A DNA stretch of 61,645 bases, from positions 1 through 61,645 of the forward strand of contig JARXAH010000091.1 in the NCBI GenBank assembly GCA_029865945.1, written 5' to 3'. This DNA is from Bacteriovoracaceae bacterium (GTDB lineage Bacteria > Bdellovibrionota > Bacteriovoracia > Bacteriovoracales > Bacteriovoracaceae). The position numbers and the translations under genes are program-made. Shown here piece after piece: positions 8,752 to 16,973 of the stretch (positions within the stretch are counted from its first letter, which is position 1; each line of letters begins with the position of its first letter). Under the pieces are notes generated by a model. The model had not been told where the DNA came from. It worked only from the letters and a program-made list of their open reading frames with translations, and made no database searches.

Positions 8752-9711
8752 CGCCTTGTTCGATGATTCCACTAATGAAACGCCGTCCACCAGCATTCCT
8801 CCCAATTTCACTCCCCAATGTAAATGTGGGCCAGATACTCTGCCCGTGGCACCTGAAAGGCCAAGCACATCGCCCTTATCCACCATCTGATCTACTTTAA
8901 CTTTAATTTCCGATAGGTGAGCATAAATGGAAAAAATATCTCCTCCGTGATCAACAACGACTTGGTTGCCGGAGTAAAACATATTGCCCACATAAACTAC
9001 TTTGCCCCGGTTCGTCGCAGGGATGGGTGTGCCTACTGATGCTCGGTAATCATTGCCAAGGTGCTGCGATCTTTTTTTGTTATTAAAAATTCTTTGATTC
9101 CCATAAATACTGGTGAGCACACTATCAAGGGGAGTAATAAAGGGAGATTGAAAATAAAAATCTTTGTTAGATTGGGCGTAAATTTCGGCCATTACTTGTT
9201 GCTCGTGCTCAATTCGTTTCAAGTCCTTTGCGCTGGGAAAAACTTTTTTAGGTGATACCTTTAATTTTTCCTCCAAATAAGGAAAAGCAGCATACTTAAG
9301 GTGAGCAACAACTTCGCCTCCTTGGGAAGCATCATTGATTTTTTTTAAAGCACAAACATTTTTATCTTTGGGCAAAAGTGTTTCACTTTTATTTTTGGTA
9401 AAATAATCAACGGCAATAAAGGCGTGACCTGTTTTTTTTTCTAAGTTTAATATCCAAGGCCACTTTTTATCTCCGCACCAAAGTTCATAATTTTTTCCCT
9501 CGGCCGCGCTGGTTATTTTCAAAGAAAAATTTACGACAGAAACTTTCCCATTTTGAACGGTCAATGTTGGAGGAGTTTCCGAAGTTGTGGCCTTTGAAGA
9601 AGCGGACGCGACCTCGATGGGTTTCTTATCCATGCTAGAGCAATCAGAGAGAGCAACGAAGAAGATCCAAAAGGAAAAATAAAAATAAAAACTATAAGTT
9701 CTTTTTTCCAT
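8746..9711 (-). CDS. M23 family (LytM-type) metallopeptidase, exported
   Basis: A 321-residue exported protein: hydrophobic signal, a possible but imperfect lipobox (LSDC), then an N-terminal beta domain and a C-terminal LytM peptidase. All zinc residues are present: His217 and Asp221 in HLGNDY, His296 and His298 in HLHW, plus the GTPI-P-A and GPHLHWGV elements. It should be an active peptidoglycan endopeptidase, unlike the EnvC-like protein at 12386-13387. The start overlaps xseA by 20 bp, so it is the last gene of the ftsE-to-M23 run. Confidence 0.88.
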   Translation of the reverse strand: MEKRTYSFYFYFSFWIFFVALSDCSSMDKKPIEVASASSKATTSETPPTLTVQNGKVSVVNFSLKITSAAEGKNYELWCGDKKWPWILNLEKKTGHAFIAVDYFTKNKSETLLPKDKNVCALKKINDASQGGEVVAHLKYAAFPYLEEKLKVSPKKVFPSAKDLKRIEHEQQVMAEIYAQSNKDFYFQSPFITPLDSVLTSIYGNQRIFNNKKRSQHLGNDYRASVGTPIPATNRGKVVYVGNMFYSGNQVVVDHGGDIFSIYAHLSEIKVKVDQMVDKGDVLGLSGATGRVSGPHLHWGVKLGGMLVDGVSLVESSNKAL

Positions 9712-10984
9712 CGTAAAACTCCAAGCTTCCTAACTCGCTAATTTGTTTCAATTTTGAAGCGCGGTCAATTAAATGTCCATCCTTGTCCCAAGCAAGACAG
9801 TATCCTTTCTCCATCACCGATTTAGGGTGATGGGCCGTTAGCCATAATTGATATTTTTCAAGCTGATGGCGCCATTGTTGACATTTTAGTGTAAGTGACT
9901 GTTGCATGGACTTAGGTGATTCTTCTATTTGGTAGCGCCACATTTGGATGCGATTTAAAAACGATTGCGCCATTCTTTGAGTACTATTGTTGAGTCTACT
10001 TTTTTCCATCTTAAGTTGTTGTCTCAAAAGTGAAACTAACCTCTCAGTTGAATAGCGTTGCTTTCGATCTTTGATGGCATTGTGTAAGTTTTGTCCTTGA
10101 GAGCGAAGTAATCTCACCCAATGATAAAATTGGCCTCGCTGATCAAAAGATCGTTGGCTTAAAAATTCCGCGGCCGCTGAAGGAGTCTCCAAACTTTTAT
10201 CGGACACTAAATCTAGTAGCGTATGATCTCGCTCGTGTCCGATCGCGCTAAGAATGGGTATAGAAAATTGCGTCGCCACATATTCAATCAACTTTTCATC
10301 ATTGAAACACCATAAATCCTCTAAGGAACCACCGCCCCTAGTTACGACCACCAAATCAATATCATTTTGGGGCCTCGCTTTAATTTTGGTGAGCGCAGAA
10401 ATAATAGAATCAACAGCAGATTCTCCCTGGACAAGGGCCGGAAAAATGAGAAGCGAGTAATGAAAACTCCTTCTCGTATACACCGTGATAAAATCCCTTA
10501 TGGCCGCCGTACCAAGCCCTGAGACGATGGCAATTTTTTTTGGATGAATGGGAATATTTTTTTTGCGCGCAACTTCAAAATAACCTTTGGCCAAAAATTT
10601 TTGTTTTAACTGTTGCAGTTTTAATTTTAAGAGGCCTTCTTTGTCGCCAAGCTGAATTTTTTTGGCCATGAGTTGAATTTGGCCGCGCTTTTGATAATAA
10701 GAAATATCTCCCCACAGCCAAACGTTGGCCCCATTTTGAAGCCCCGTAGTCATCGCAGCTGAGGTGTATTGCTTAAAGAGAACACAAGAAAGGGCGCAAT
10801 CTTGTCCATGTAAATTAAAATAGTAATGGCCCGAAGCACTGAAGGTTAAATTTTGAATTTCACCTGCTAAAAAGAGGCCGCGGTATTCTTTTTCTAATTG
10901 TGTTTTTAAAAGAAGACTGATTTCACCCACAGTGAGTGGGATTTCCACTTCACCACTGTTATTTGTTAAGTCATTTTTTTCCAT
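9692..10984 (-). CDS. xseA: Exodeoxyribonuclease VII large subunit
   Basis: Catalytic subunit of ExoVII, which degrades single-stranded DNA from both ends and acts in repair. The 430-residue protein has the N-terminal OB fold (LTVGEISLLLK, GEIQNL, SGHYYFNLH), the conserved catalytic-domain motifs VTRGGGSLEDLWCFNDE and PILSAIGHERDHTLLD, then the long coiled coil and a C-terminal strand. Length is normal. The small subunit gene xseB is not in this window. It sits 14 bp after ctp and overlaps the M23 gene, so it is probably co-transcribed with cell-envelope genes. Confidence 0.95.
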   Translation of the reverse strand: MEKNDLTNNSGEVEIPLTVGEISLLLKTQLEKEYRGLFLAGEIQNLTFSASGHYYFNLHGQDCALSCVLFKQYTSAAMTTGLQNGANVWLWGDISYYQKRGQIQLMAKKIQLGDKEGLLKLKLQQLKQKFLAKGYFEVARKKNIPIHPKKIAIVSGLGTAAIRDFITVYTRRSFHYSLLIFPALVQGESAVDSIISALTKIKARPQNDIDLVVVTRGGGSLEDLWCFNDEKLIEYVATQFSIPILSAIGHERDHTLLDLVSDKSLETPSAAAEFLSQRSFDQRGQFYHWVRLLRSQGQNLHNAIKDRKQRYSTERLVSLLRQQLKMEKSRLNNSTQRMAQSFLNRIQMWRYQIEESPKSMQQSLTLKCQQWRHQLEKYQLWLTAHHPKSVMEKGYCLAWDKDGHLIDRASKLKQISELGSLEFYDGKKNL

Positions 10985-10998
10985 AATTCTTACTAGAA

Positions 10999-12357
10999 TT
11001 ATTTAGTTTTCATCAATTGGGAAGACTTAAGTATGTTAACTGCTTGCTGGACTTGAAAATCTTGCTTGGGATTATAACCTAAATCTTCTGGCCCTTTGAC
11101 TTCTCCCTCATCGGATTCATTTTGGCCTCCAACGGCCCCATCTTTTGACTCACCTTTCTCACTCGACTTTTGCTTTTTTTCCGTCTCTGATAAAAGATGA
11201 TTTCGCAAATCAGATTCGCGCAAATACTTAGGACGTTTTTTATTATCTTTAAGCATTTTTAAATCATACTCATCGAGCTCCACATCTGGATGAATTCCTA
11301 ACGCTTGAATTTTTCTTCCCTTGGGAGTGACGTATTGTGCAACGGTGAGTTTGAGCGCCACTTCTTTATTAAGCGGGATGAGTGATTGAATACTTCCTTT
11401 ACCAAACGTCGTTCCGCCCATAATGATCGCTCGTCCTAAATCCTGAAGTGCGCCGGCCACTATTTCTGAGGCCGAGGCAGATGCTCCGTTAACTAAAACG
11501 GCCATCGGTACTTTAGATTCTCGAAAGCCAAGATCAACAACTTTGCGTACGTCCATAATTTTGCCACTGCGATCTTCGGAGGAAACCACAATTCCCTCAT
11601 CAACAAAAAGTGATACTAACTCGACGGCCTGATCGAGCAGGCCACCAGGATTGGAGCGCAAATCTAAAATAATTCCCTTGAGTTTATTATCTTTATGCTT
11701 CTTTAATACATCTTTCACTTGCGCAGAAACATCTCGTTGAAATTGAGAAACGCGAATAAAAAGGAAATCATTGTCCTCTCCATTACTCATTAGTGAAGAG
11801 ATCACCGATTTTACTTTGATTTTTTTTCGCTTAATCTGAAATGATAACACCGCCGCTTGTCCCTCTCTCATCACCTCTAGTTTTAATACTTCCCCTTTTT
11901 TTCCTCTCATAATCTGGGTCACTTCCACTAACCCCAGCCCCAAAGTAGACTTACCATTGACTCGAACAATTTTATCTCCGGCCCTAATGCCTGCTTCATA
12001 GGCCGGCGTTTCGCTTTGAGTCGTGACGATAATAATAGAGCCTTCTTTTTGTGTTATCTCAACACCGATGCCTTCAAACTCTCCATTCGTTTCGTCTTGA
12101 ATTTTTTTATAAAGCTCAACATCGAGATAAGCGGAGTGAGGATCGAGCACACTCATCATCCCTTTGATTGCGCCATTAATTAATTTTTGATTATCAATTT
12201 TTTGAAAATACTGGGTCTCAAGAATATAGAGAACTTTATTAAATAATTCTAAGTCCTGGACTTGAATGCTTTCACTTTTTTTTTCATCACTCCCAAAAGC
12301 GAGAATGGGAAATAAAAGGAACAACCATAACAGGTTTTGATTTTTCACAATGAACAT
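10999..12357 (-). CDS. ctpA: C-terminal processing peptidase, S41 family
   Basis: A periplasmic serine protease of the CtpA/Prc type. Signal peptide at residues 1-21 (LLWLFLLFPILAFG), PDZ domain at about 95-165 (GEFEGIGVEI, AYEAGIRAGDKIVRVNG), and the S41 core with the catalytic Ser in GASASASE (291-298) and Lys320 in GTTFGKGS. The C-terminal 90 residues are charged and low-complexity. In many bacteria an S41 protease lies directly after ftsEX-envC, as here, and it may process or turn over envelope hydrolases and their regulators (inference). Confidence 0.93.
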   Translation of the reverse strand: MFIVKNQNLLWLFLLFPILAFGSDEKKSESIQVQDLELFNKVLYILETQYFQKIDNQKLINGAIKGMMSVLDPHSAYLDVELYKKIQDETNGEFEGIGVEITQKEGSIIIVTTQSETPAYEAGIRAGDKIVRVNGKSTLGLGLVEVTQIMRGKKGEVLKLEVMREGQAAVLSFQIKRKKIKVKSVISSLMSNGEDNDFLFIRVSQFQRDVSAQVKDVLKKHKDNKLKGIILDLRSNPGGLLDQAVELVSLFVDEGIVVSSEDRSGKIMDVRKVVDLGFRESKVPMAVLVNGASASASEIVAGALQDLGRAIIMGGTTFGKGSIQSLIPLNKEVALKLTVAQYVTPKGRKIQALGIHPDVELDEYDLKMLKDNKKRPKYLRESDLRNHLLSETEKKQKSSEKGESKDGAVGGQNESDEGEVKGPEDLGYNPKQDFQVQQAVNILKSSQLMKTK

Positions 12358-12385
12358 CCTTGTTTCACTAAATATTTATAATTAA

Positions 12386-13387
12386 CTATATCTTTAAATA
12401 CTTCATGGGCGCTTGAGGAACTTCCCTCTTCCTCACTTCAAAATAAACTTTGTGCTGGCCCAATTTACTTTGAGCATAACCCAGCACATCCCCTTCGTTC
12501 ACATTCACATTTCGCTCTATATTTAACTTGAGCTCACCCAAAATCAGGGTTCGCAAATCTTGGCCGTGATCAATCATAATCACTTGGCCATAGGAAGCGA
12601 GGGCGCCAATATAAACAACTTTCCCTTTTCCAGGAGCAAGGATCGGAACATTTTGATCGATATAAAAACTAACCCCAGGATTTTCAATTTTCAATTGTTT
12701 AAATTGCTGCACAGGAACACCAAAGACTCCATTTTCTTCATTCGTCGCCGCGCCTTTGCCCAAAATTTCTTGCGCTTTTTTCTCCACTCCTGCCTTCACA
12801 ATCTTTTCTTGTTTCTGGTTTTGCCATTTTTCTGTTTTGGAATAAACTCTTCCAAAATTTTCTCTTTGCATTTGCAGTTGAGAGAGGGATTGATAAATTT
12901 GATTTTGTGACTTCTTTGACTCCTCATAATCGGCACGCAAATTTTCTAAGGCCTTCATTTTTTCACTTAAATTTTGCTTTAAATTATTTAAGTCTACAAA
13001 ATCATTTTTCATTTTGGTGAGCAATATTTTTCTTTGCCCCAAAATGGAGGGGTTTGTTTGCCGGCCTGGATCACTCGTAATTAAACTTAGCGCCAGGAAC
13101 TGTTTTCGCACTTCTAAACTTTTTGTTTCCAATTCATGATGGTATTTTTGGGAAATTTTATCTAATTCATTGATTTGTGATTCAAGTTCTTGCATTTTCT
13201 TTTCTTGTTTCACATAACTTTTATTTTCCTGAGCAATATTTTTATCAATCGCATTTAAAGACGCCTTAATCTTGATCATACTTTGGTCTAAGCGTTGAAT
13301 ATCATCTTTATCGTTTACAATCGTAGTGTTCGCAAAAACGCTCCCCAACCATCCCAAATATAGAATCACTAAAACCCATCGGAACAT
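12386..13387 (-). CDS. envC: EnvC-like murein hydrolase activator (degenerate LytM)
   Basis: Start ATG 13387 is chosen because it begins a signal peptide (MFRWVLVILYLGWLGSVFA) and lies 5 bp after the ftsX stop; the longer frame runs into ftsX. After the signal comes a long coiled coil (about residues 25-200), then a LytM-like domain at about 240-333. The zinc site is broken: the first His-x-x-x-Asp is absent and the last motif reads HKVYFEVR instead of HxH, so the domain should be catalytically dead, as in EnvC. EnvC binds the FtsX extracellular loop through its coiled coil and activates amidases at the septum. Confidence 0.87.
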   Translation of the reverse strand: MFRWVLVILYLGWLGSVFANTTIVNDKDDIQRLDQSMIKIKASLNAIDKNIAQENKSYVKQEKKMQELESQINELDKISQKYHHELETKSLEVRKQFLALSLITSDPGRQTNPSILGQRKILLTKMKNDFVDLNNLKQNLSEKMKALENLRADYEESKKSQNQIYQSLSQLQMQRENFGRVYSKTEKWQNQKQEKIVKAGVEKKAQEILGKGAATNEENGVFGVPVQQFKQLKIENPGVSFYIDQNVPILAPGKGKVVYIGALASYGQVIMIDHGQDLRTLILGELKLNIERNVNVNEGDVLGYAQSKLGQHKVYFEVRKREVPQAPMKYLKI

Positions 13388-13392
13388 GATTT

Positions 13393-14196
13393 TCAATATA
13401 ACCTTTTTACGTAATAAGTGTGCTGACACATAATCGTGATACTTAAATTGAGCAATAACCAAAAGAGTAAAAAAAGTCCGGTGGATAAATCGCCCGTCCC
13501 ATAAATTAGGGAAACCACCCCTCCCACCAAAGCAAAAGGCATCCAAGAAATAAGATAAGTTTTTAGGCCTATATTTTTTTGACGATGAAAGGATTCAATC
13601 ACATTCGCACGAAAGCTAGATTCTTTGGCAAATTCCCAGAGTGAAAAAATACTTAGCAAAATGAGTCCGCCTAAAATTCCAATTAAAAAATAATCACGCA
13701 AGGCCGTCTTAACCAAACCCAATTCTTTATTCGTAAAAGGTGATTCCACTTCGGTGGCCATGACCCCATCGGATAAAAATTCATGCAAAAAATATTTCCT
13801 CGCCTCTTTTCGTTGCTCAAGATCAAGGCCTGCATGCAAACTAATTTCATACGTGCCTAAATTGGTCTGCAACAGATCACTCGGCACTGGAACCCCCAGA
13901 GCACTCAACTGATCTTGCACTAGAGTTTTAGATTGGGCCGCATCCAATACTTTCACATTCACAATACTTTTAATTCCCAGTAAGCGATCTTTGATGGATT
14001 TTTCCGACAAAGGTGGATCCATGAGTGCATAAAAATGAGGATTGGAATCACTTTGATCAAAAAGGCCACGCCACGTCAATTGCAGTTCCGTGAAAAATCC
14101 TAAAATAAACATCACCGTTAAACTACAAACAAAATACATGGCCACTTTAAAGGCCTTAAAAGAAAAAATATCCCAAAATAATCTTAAGTAAAGCAT
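13393..14196 (-). CDS. ftsX: Cell division protein FtsX
   Basis: A 267-residue inner-membrane protein with one N-terminal transmembrane segment (about 18-40), a periplasmic domain of about 120 residues (about 41-160), then three more segments (about 165-188, 212-232, 238-258). This four-helix MacB/FtsX layout and its place between ftsE and envC identify it. It transmits FtsE ATPase cycles across the membrane to EnvC. The gap to ftsE is 36 bp and to envC 5 bp. Confidence 0.9.
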   Translation of the reverse strand: MLYLRLFWDIFSFKAFKVAMYFVCSLTVMFILGFFTELQLTWRGLFDQSDSNPHFYALMDPPLSEKSIKDRLLGIKSIVNVKVLDAAQSKTLVQDQLSALGVPVPSDLLQTNLGTYEISLHAGLDLEQRKEARKYFLHEFLSDGVMATEVESPFTNKELGLVKTALRDYFLIGILGGLILLSIFSLWEFAKESSFRANVIESFHRQKNIGLKTYLISWMPFALVGGVVSLIYGTGDLSTGLFLLFWLLLNLSITIMCQHTYYVKRLY

Positions 14197-14232
14197 AATT
14201 TCCTCGAAGCGCCTGTTTCACTTATGAAACGA

Positions 14233-14982
14233 CTACATTTGATAAACAAATTTTCCTTGTTCCATTTGAATAAGTCTGCCGGAAAAATTTCGTACGAATT
14301 CATAATTATGAGTGGCCCAAATGACCGTCATCCGTTTTTTTTGATTGAGGTGGGATAAAACTTCAAATAACTTAATTGAGCTCTGTCTATCTAGATTAGA
14401 AGTTGGTTCATCGGCAATTAAAATATCTGGACGGCCAAGGAGCGTTCTAATGATCGCCACTTTTTGCCTTCCCCCACCACTTAAATGATCAAGCGAGCGA
14501 TGAAAATCTTTTTCCATATTAAAAAGCTGGCAATAATCGATGGCCTGCTCTAAAAACTCTGCCCTTGATTGATAAACTGAGGGATCATAAGCAAGCATCA
14601 AGTTATCTTTTAAGCTTCGATCATGAAACACTTTTAAGTCTTGATAAATTCTTGCTAAAAATAGCTCTTTACCTTGAGAATGATTTTGATGATTCATTTG
14701 CGCTAAATACTCTCCGCGATAAGACGGTAGCTCACCATATAAGAACCGAAGTAGCGTCGTTTTCCCCGCCCCCGTTGGCCCAGAAATAAACACGAAATCT
14801 CCACGATGAATTTTGAGATTGAGATCACTGAGAATTTTTTGACCACTTAAAAAAACGGAAACTTGATTTAATAAAAAAATAGGCCAATTTTTATGATCAT
14901 CAATTGGGCCAAATGCGGACGCTGTTTTGGACGTAGTCGATTTTTGTAAATGGGAATTTCTGCTGAGAAGCTGACGATCCAT
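14233..14982 (-). CDS. ftsE: Cell division ATP-binding protein FtsE
   Basis: ABC ATPase with Walker A GPTGAGKTT, an altered signature LSGGGRQKVAI, Walker B ILIADEPTSNLD and the switch His in WATHN. It powers FtsX and hence EnvC-dependent septal hydrolysis. Compared with the usual 220-225 residues it has about 30 extra N-terminal residues rich in Ser/Thr/Lys before the first strand; GAGGT at a good distance from ATG 14982 supports that start. First gene of the run ftsE-ftsX-envC-ctp-xseA-M23. Confidence 0.92.
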   Translation of the reverse strand: MDRQLLSRNSHLQKSTTSKTASAFGPIDDHKNWPIFLLNQVSVFLSGQKILSDLNLKIHRGDFVFISGPTGAGKTTLLRFLYGELPSYRGEYLAQMNHQNHSQGKELFLARIYQDLKVFHDRSLKDNLMLAYDPSVYQSRAEFLEQAIDYCQLFNMEKDFHRSLDHLSGGGRQKVAIIRTLLGRPDILIADEPTSNLDRQSSIKLFEVLSHLNQKKRMTVIWATHNYEFVRNFSGRLIQMEQGKFVYQM

Positions 14983-15113
14983 GTCTACCTCTTAGGCCAT
15001 TCTGGCCGCTTACTTTTATTGTAAGCTGTATTACCTACTTTGGTAAAGGGTGGCACGAAATCGTTCAAGTTTTTTTTCATACAATTTGATTTATTTTACA
15101 CTTAGTTTAGCTG

Positions 15114-16592
15114 TTACTTACTTGAAATTTCAAAATGCTGAGATAGCAAATCAAAGGCGCCATGGGAACAAAAAACGTTGGGCAAAAAATTTGTCTTATT
15201 CTGGAGCAAACTAATCAGGCTTTCCTCAATGTCAGAGAGTAAAAAAATCTCCCCGCTCTCCCTCACTATCTTGGTTGGGTCTCGCTCCCAAAGGACATTT
15301 TCGGTTGTCTTATCACGCACCAAAGTTTTTTGAGATTTCAGTAAAAAAATATCTTTCTTAGGTAAGTCATCGACGATCCAGTCACTAGGGCCGCCTCGCT
15401 TGGATAGATAATCTTGCATTTCTTCAAGCTTATCTTTGGCGCGCTTTACTGCACGGTGATAGTGGGCCAAGTCACTTGCGTCCAAAATTTTTTGATTAAA
15501 TTGATCAATGCGCACCGTGCGAGGAGATTTCGCGTGAATGAGATGATCGACCATGTCGGCAATTCGTGCATGATCTTTTAAGTGACCGCCGTAATAGAGT
15601 TTTTGAAGTAGTACGATAAAATAATGGTCGTTAAATCCATAAAACCGCTCAGGATCATTTTCCACCATATCAAGCAAATCGCCGTACCTGTAAATAAGTT
15701 CTTCTTGTAGGAGATGAAAACAAATATCTTCGGCGAGAGCATCAAATTTTGCTCCTCTCGCTGAGCGAATCACTTGCGAATACCAAGCAAACCGGGACAT
15801 GAGAAAATCTTGAATACAGTAGATTGCTTTTTCGTTGATCGCCAAAATTTCTTGGCCAGCAATTTTCACCACTCTAAAATGGTGCAACAAATAATCTCGA
15901 TCATACGCCCCGTAGTTGAGGCCCGTGTAGTGGGCATCTCTCAGTAAGTAATCCATGCGGTCACAATCCACTTCGGAGTGAATAATTTGATTTGCCAAAA
16001 AGTTGGGGCCAATACCTTTCACTAAATCAGAAATCTCCTTGGGATCAAGACCATATTTTTCTAAAATGGTAGTGATTCCCTGAGGGCCCTTAGTTTTTTT
16101 AATAATGAAAGACCCCAGGTGCTCATGATTATCTGGATGGGCCTTAGGCTTAGATTTTGAATTTTTGGTTTCCGCAAATTTTATATAAGACGCTTCAGTC
16201 GTATGAGAAAAAGGAAATGTTCCAATATCATGCAAGAGGGCAGCAACTCGAATCGATTGATGAAATTTCACTTCTGAATTTTCATTCGGGCCCGAAATCA
16301 AATTGCCTTGGAATAAAATTTCGTCAGGAACGGCCTTGCCTATGGACTGCAATATGGAGTGAGCATTATACATCACGCCAATGGAGTGACCGTAGCGTGA
16401 ATGTTCTGCACCCGGAAAAGTATAGAAGGAAAAACCCAATTGCTTAATCCAACGCAACCTTTGAAAAAAAGGAGATTGAATAATTTCCCATTCTAGTGGA
16501 GTGAGTTGAATAAAGCCGTAAAGAACATCATAAATAAGATGTTTTTTAGGGATCGCGTTGATGGCCCTACTTGAGATTGACTTGTCATCCAT
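15114..16592 (-). CDS. HD-domain phosphohydrolase (dGTPase-like, COG1078 type)
   Basis: A 492-residue cytoplasmic protein. Near the N terminus are FFQRLRWIKQLG and GAEHSRYGHSIGVM, the conserved opening of this family; the HD pair is in AALLHDIGTFPFSH, and the last metal Asp is in SEVDCDRMDYLLRDAHYTG. These match the YwfO/SAMHD1-like branch of HD phosphohydrolases, some of which hydrolyse dNTPs. The C-terminal 200 residues are less conserved. No genomic partner is evident; it is followed by an intergenic region before ftsE. Confidence 0.85.
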   Translation of the reverse strand: MDDKSISSRAINAIPKKHLIYDVLYGFIQLTPLEWEIIQSPFFQRLRWIKQLGFSFYTFPGAEHSRYGHSIGVMYNAHSILQSIGKAVPDEILFQGNLISGPNENSEVKFHQSIRVAALLHDIGTFPFSHTTEASYIKFAETKNSKSKPKAHPDNHEHLGSFIIKKTKGPQGITTILEKYGLDPKEISDLVKGIGPNFLANQIIHSEVDCDRMDYLLRDAHYTGLNYGAYDRDYLLHHFRVVKIAGQEILAINEKAIYCIQDFLMSRFAWYSQVIRSARGAKFDALAEDICFHLLQEELIYRYGDLLDMVENDPERFYGFNDHYFIVLLQKLYYGGHLKDHARIADMVDHLIHAKSPRTVRIDQFNQKILDASDLAHYHRAVKRAKDKLEEMQDYLSKRGGPSDWIVDDLPKKDIFLLKSQKTLVRDKTTENVLWERDPTKIVRESGEIFLLSDIEESLISLLQNKTNFLPNVFCSHGAFDLLSQHFEISSK

Positions 16593-16624
16593 GAGACATT
16601 CTCTGATATAGAATTACAGTTAAA

Positions 16625-16858
16625 TTAATTTACGGATTTTTTCTTATTATAGCCGCCCGATTTTTTTACTTTCTCTAGTACTTTTTCCAATAAAACTTTC
16701 GCTTCGTGGCGCAAAGAATTCTCATGAATAAAGCGATAAAAATTTTCCACATCGGAAGTAGCACGAAAGGCCTTAAGCATGGATGCTTTTGATTGCGCAG
16801 TCGCTTTTACGGTAGGAGCATTAGTTGTTGTTGTTGTGGAATTCGAGGTTGTGGCCAT
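16625..16858 (-). CDS. Small hypothetical protein, Thr-rich N terminus
   Basis: ATG 16858 is preferred over the frame start at 16885 because GGAG lies 7 bp upstream. The 77-residue product has a low-complexity Ser/Thr/Asn/Ala head (first 25 residues) and a basic helical tail (NFYRFIHENSLRHEAKVLLE then a Lys-rich end). It is soluble and carries no signal. I do not recognise it. It lies between the HD protein and the GAFTGA-less regulator, same strand, with about 115 bp to the latter. Confidence 0.6.
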   Translation of the reverse strand: MATTSNSTTTTTNAPTVKATAQSKASMLKAFRATSDVENFYRFIHENSLRHEAKVLLEKVLEKVKKSGGYNKKKSVN

Positions 16859-16973
16859 AGGAGTTCTCCATTGATTCGTTCTCAAAAATCATTTTACCTT
16901 CCAAACCATCATATAACAATCAGAAGAATCCAATTTCTTCCGATTGTTATGAGGATTTTAGCAAATGATATCT

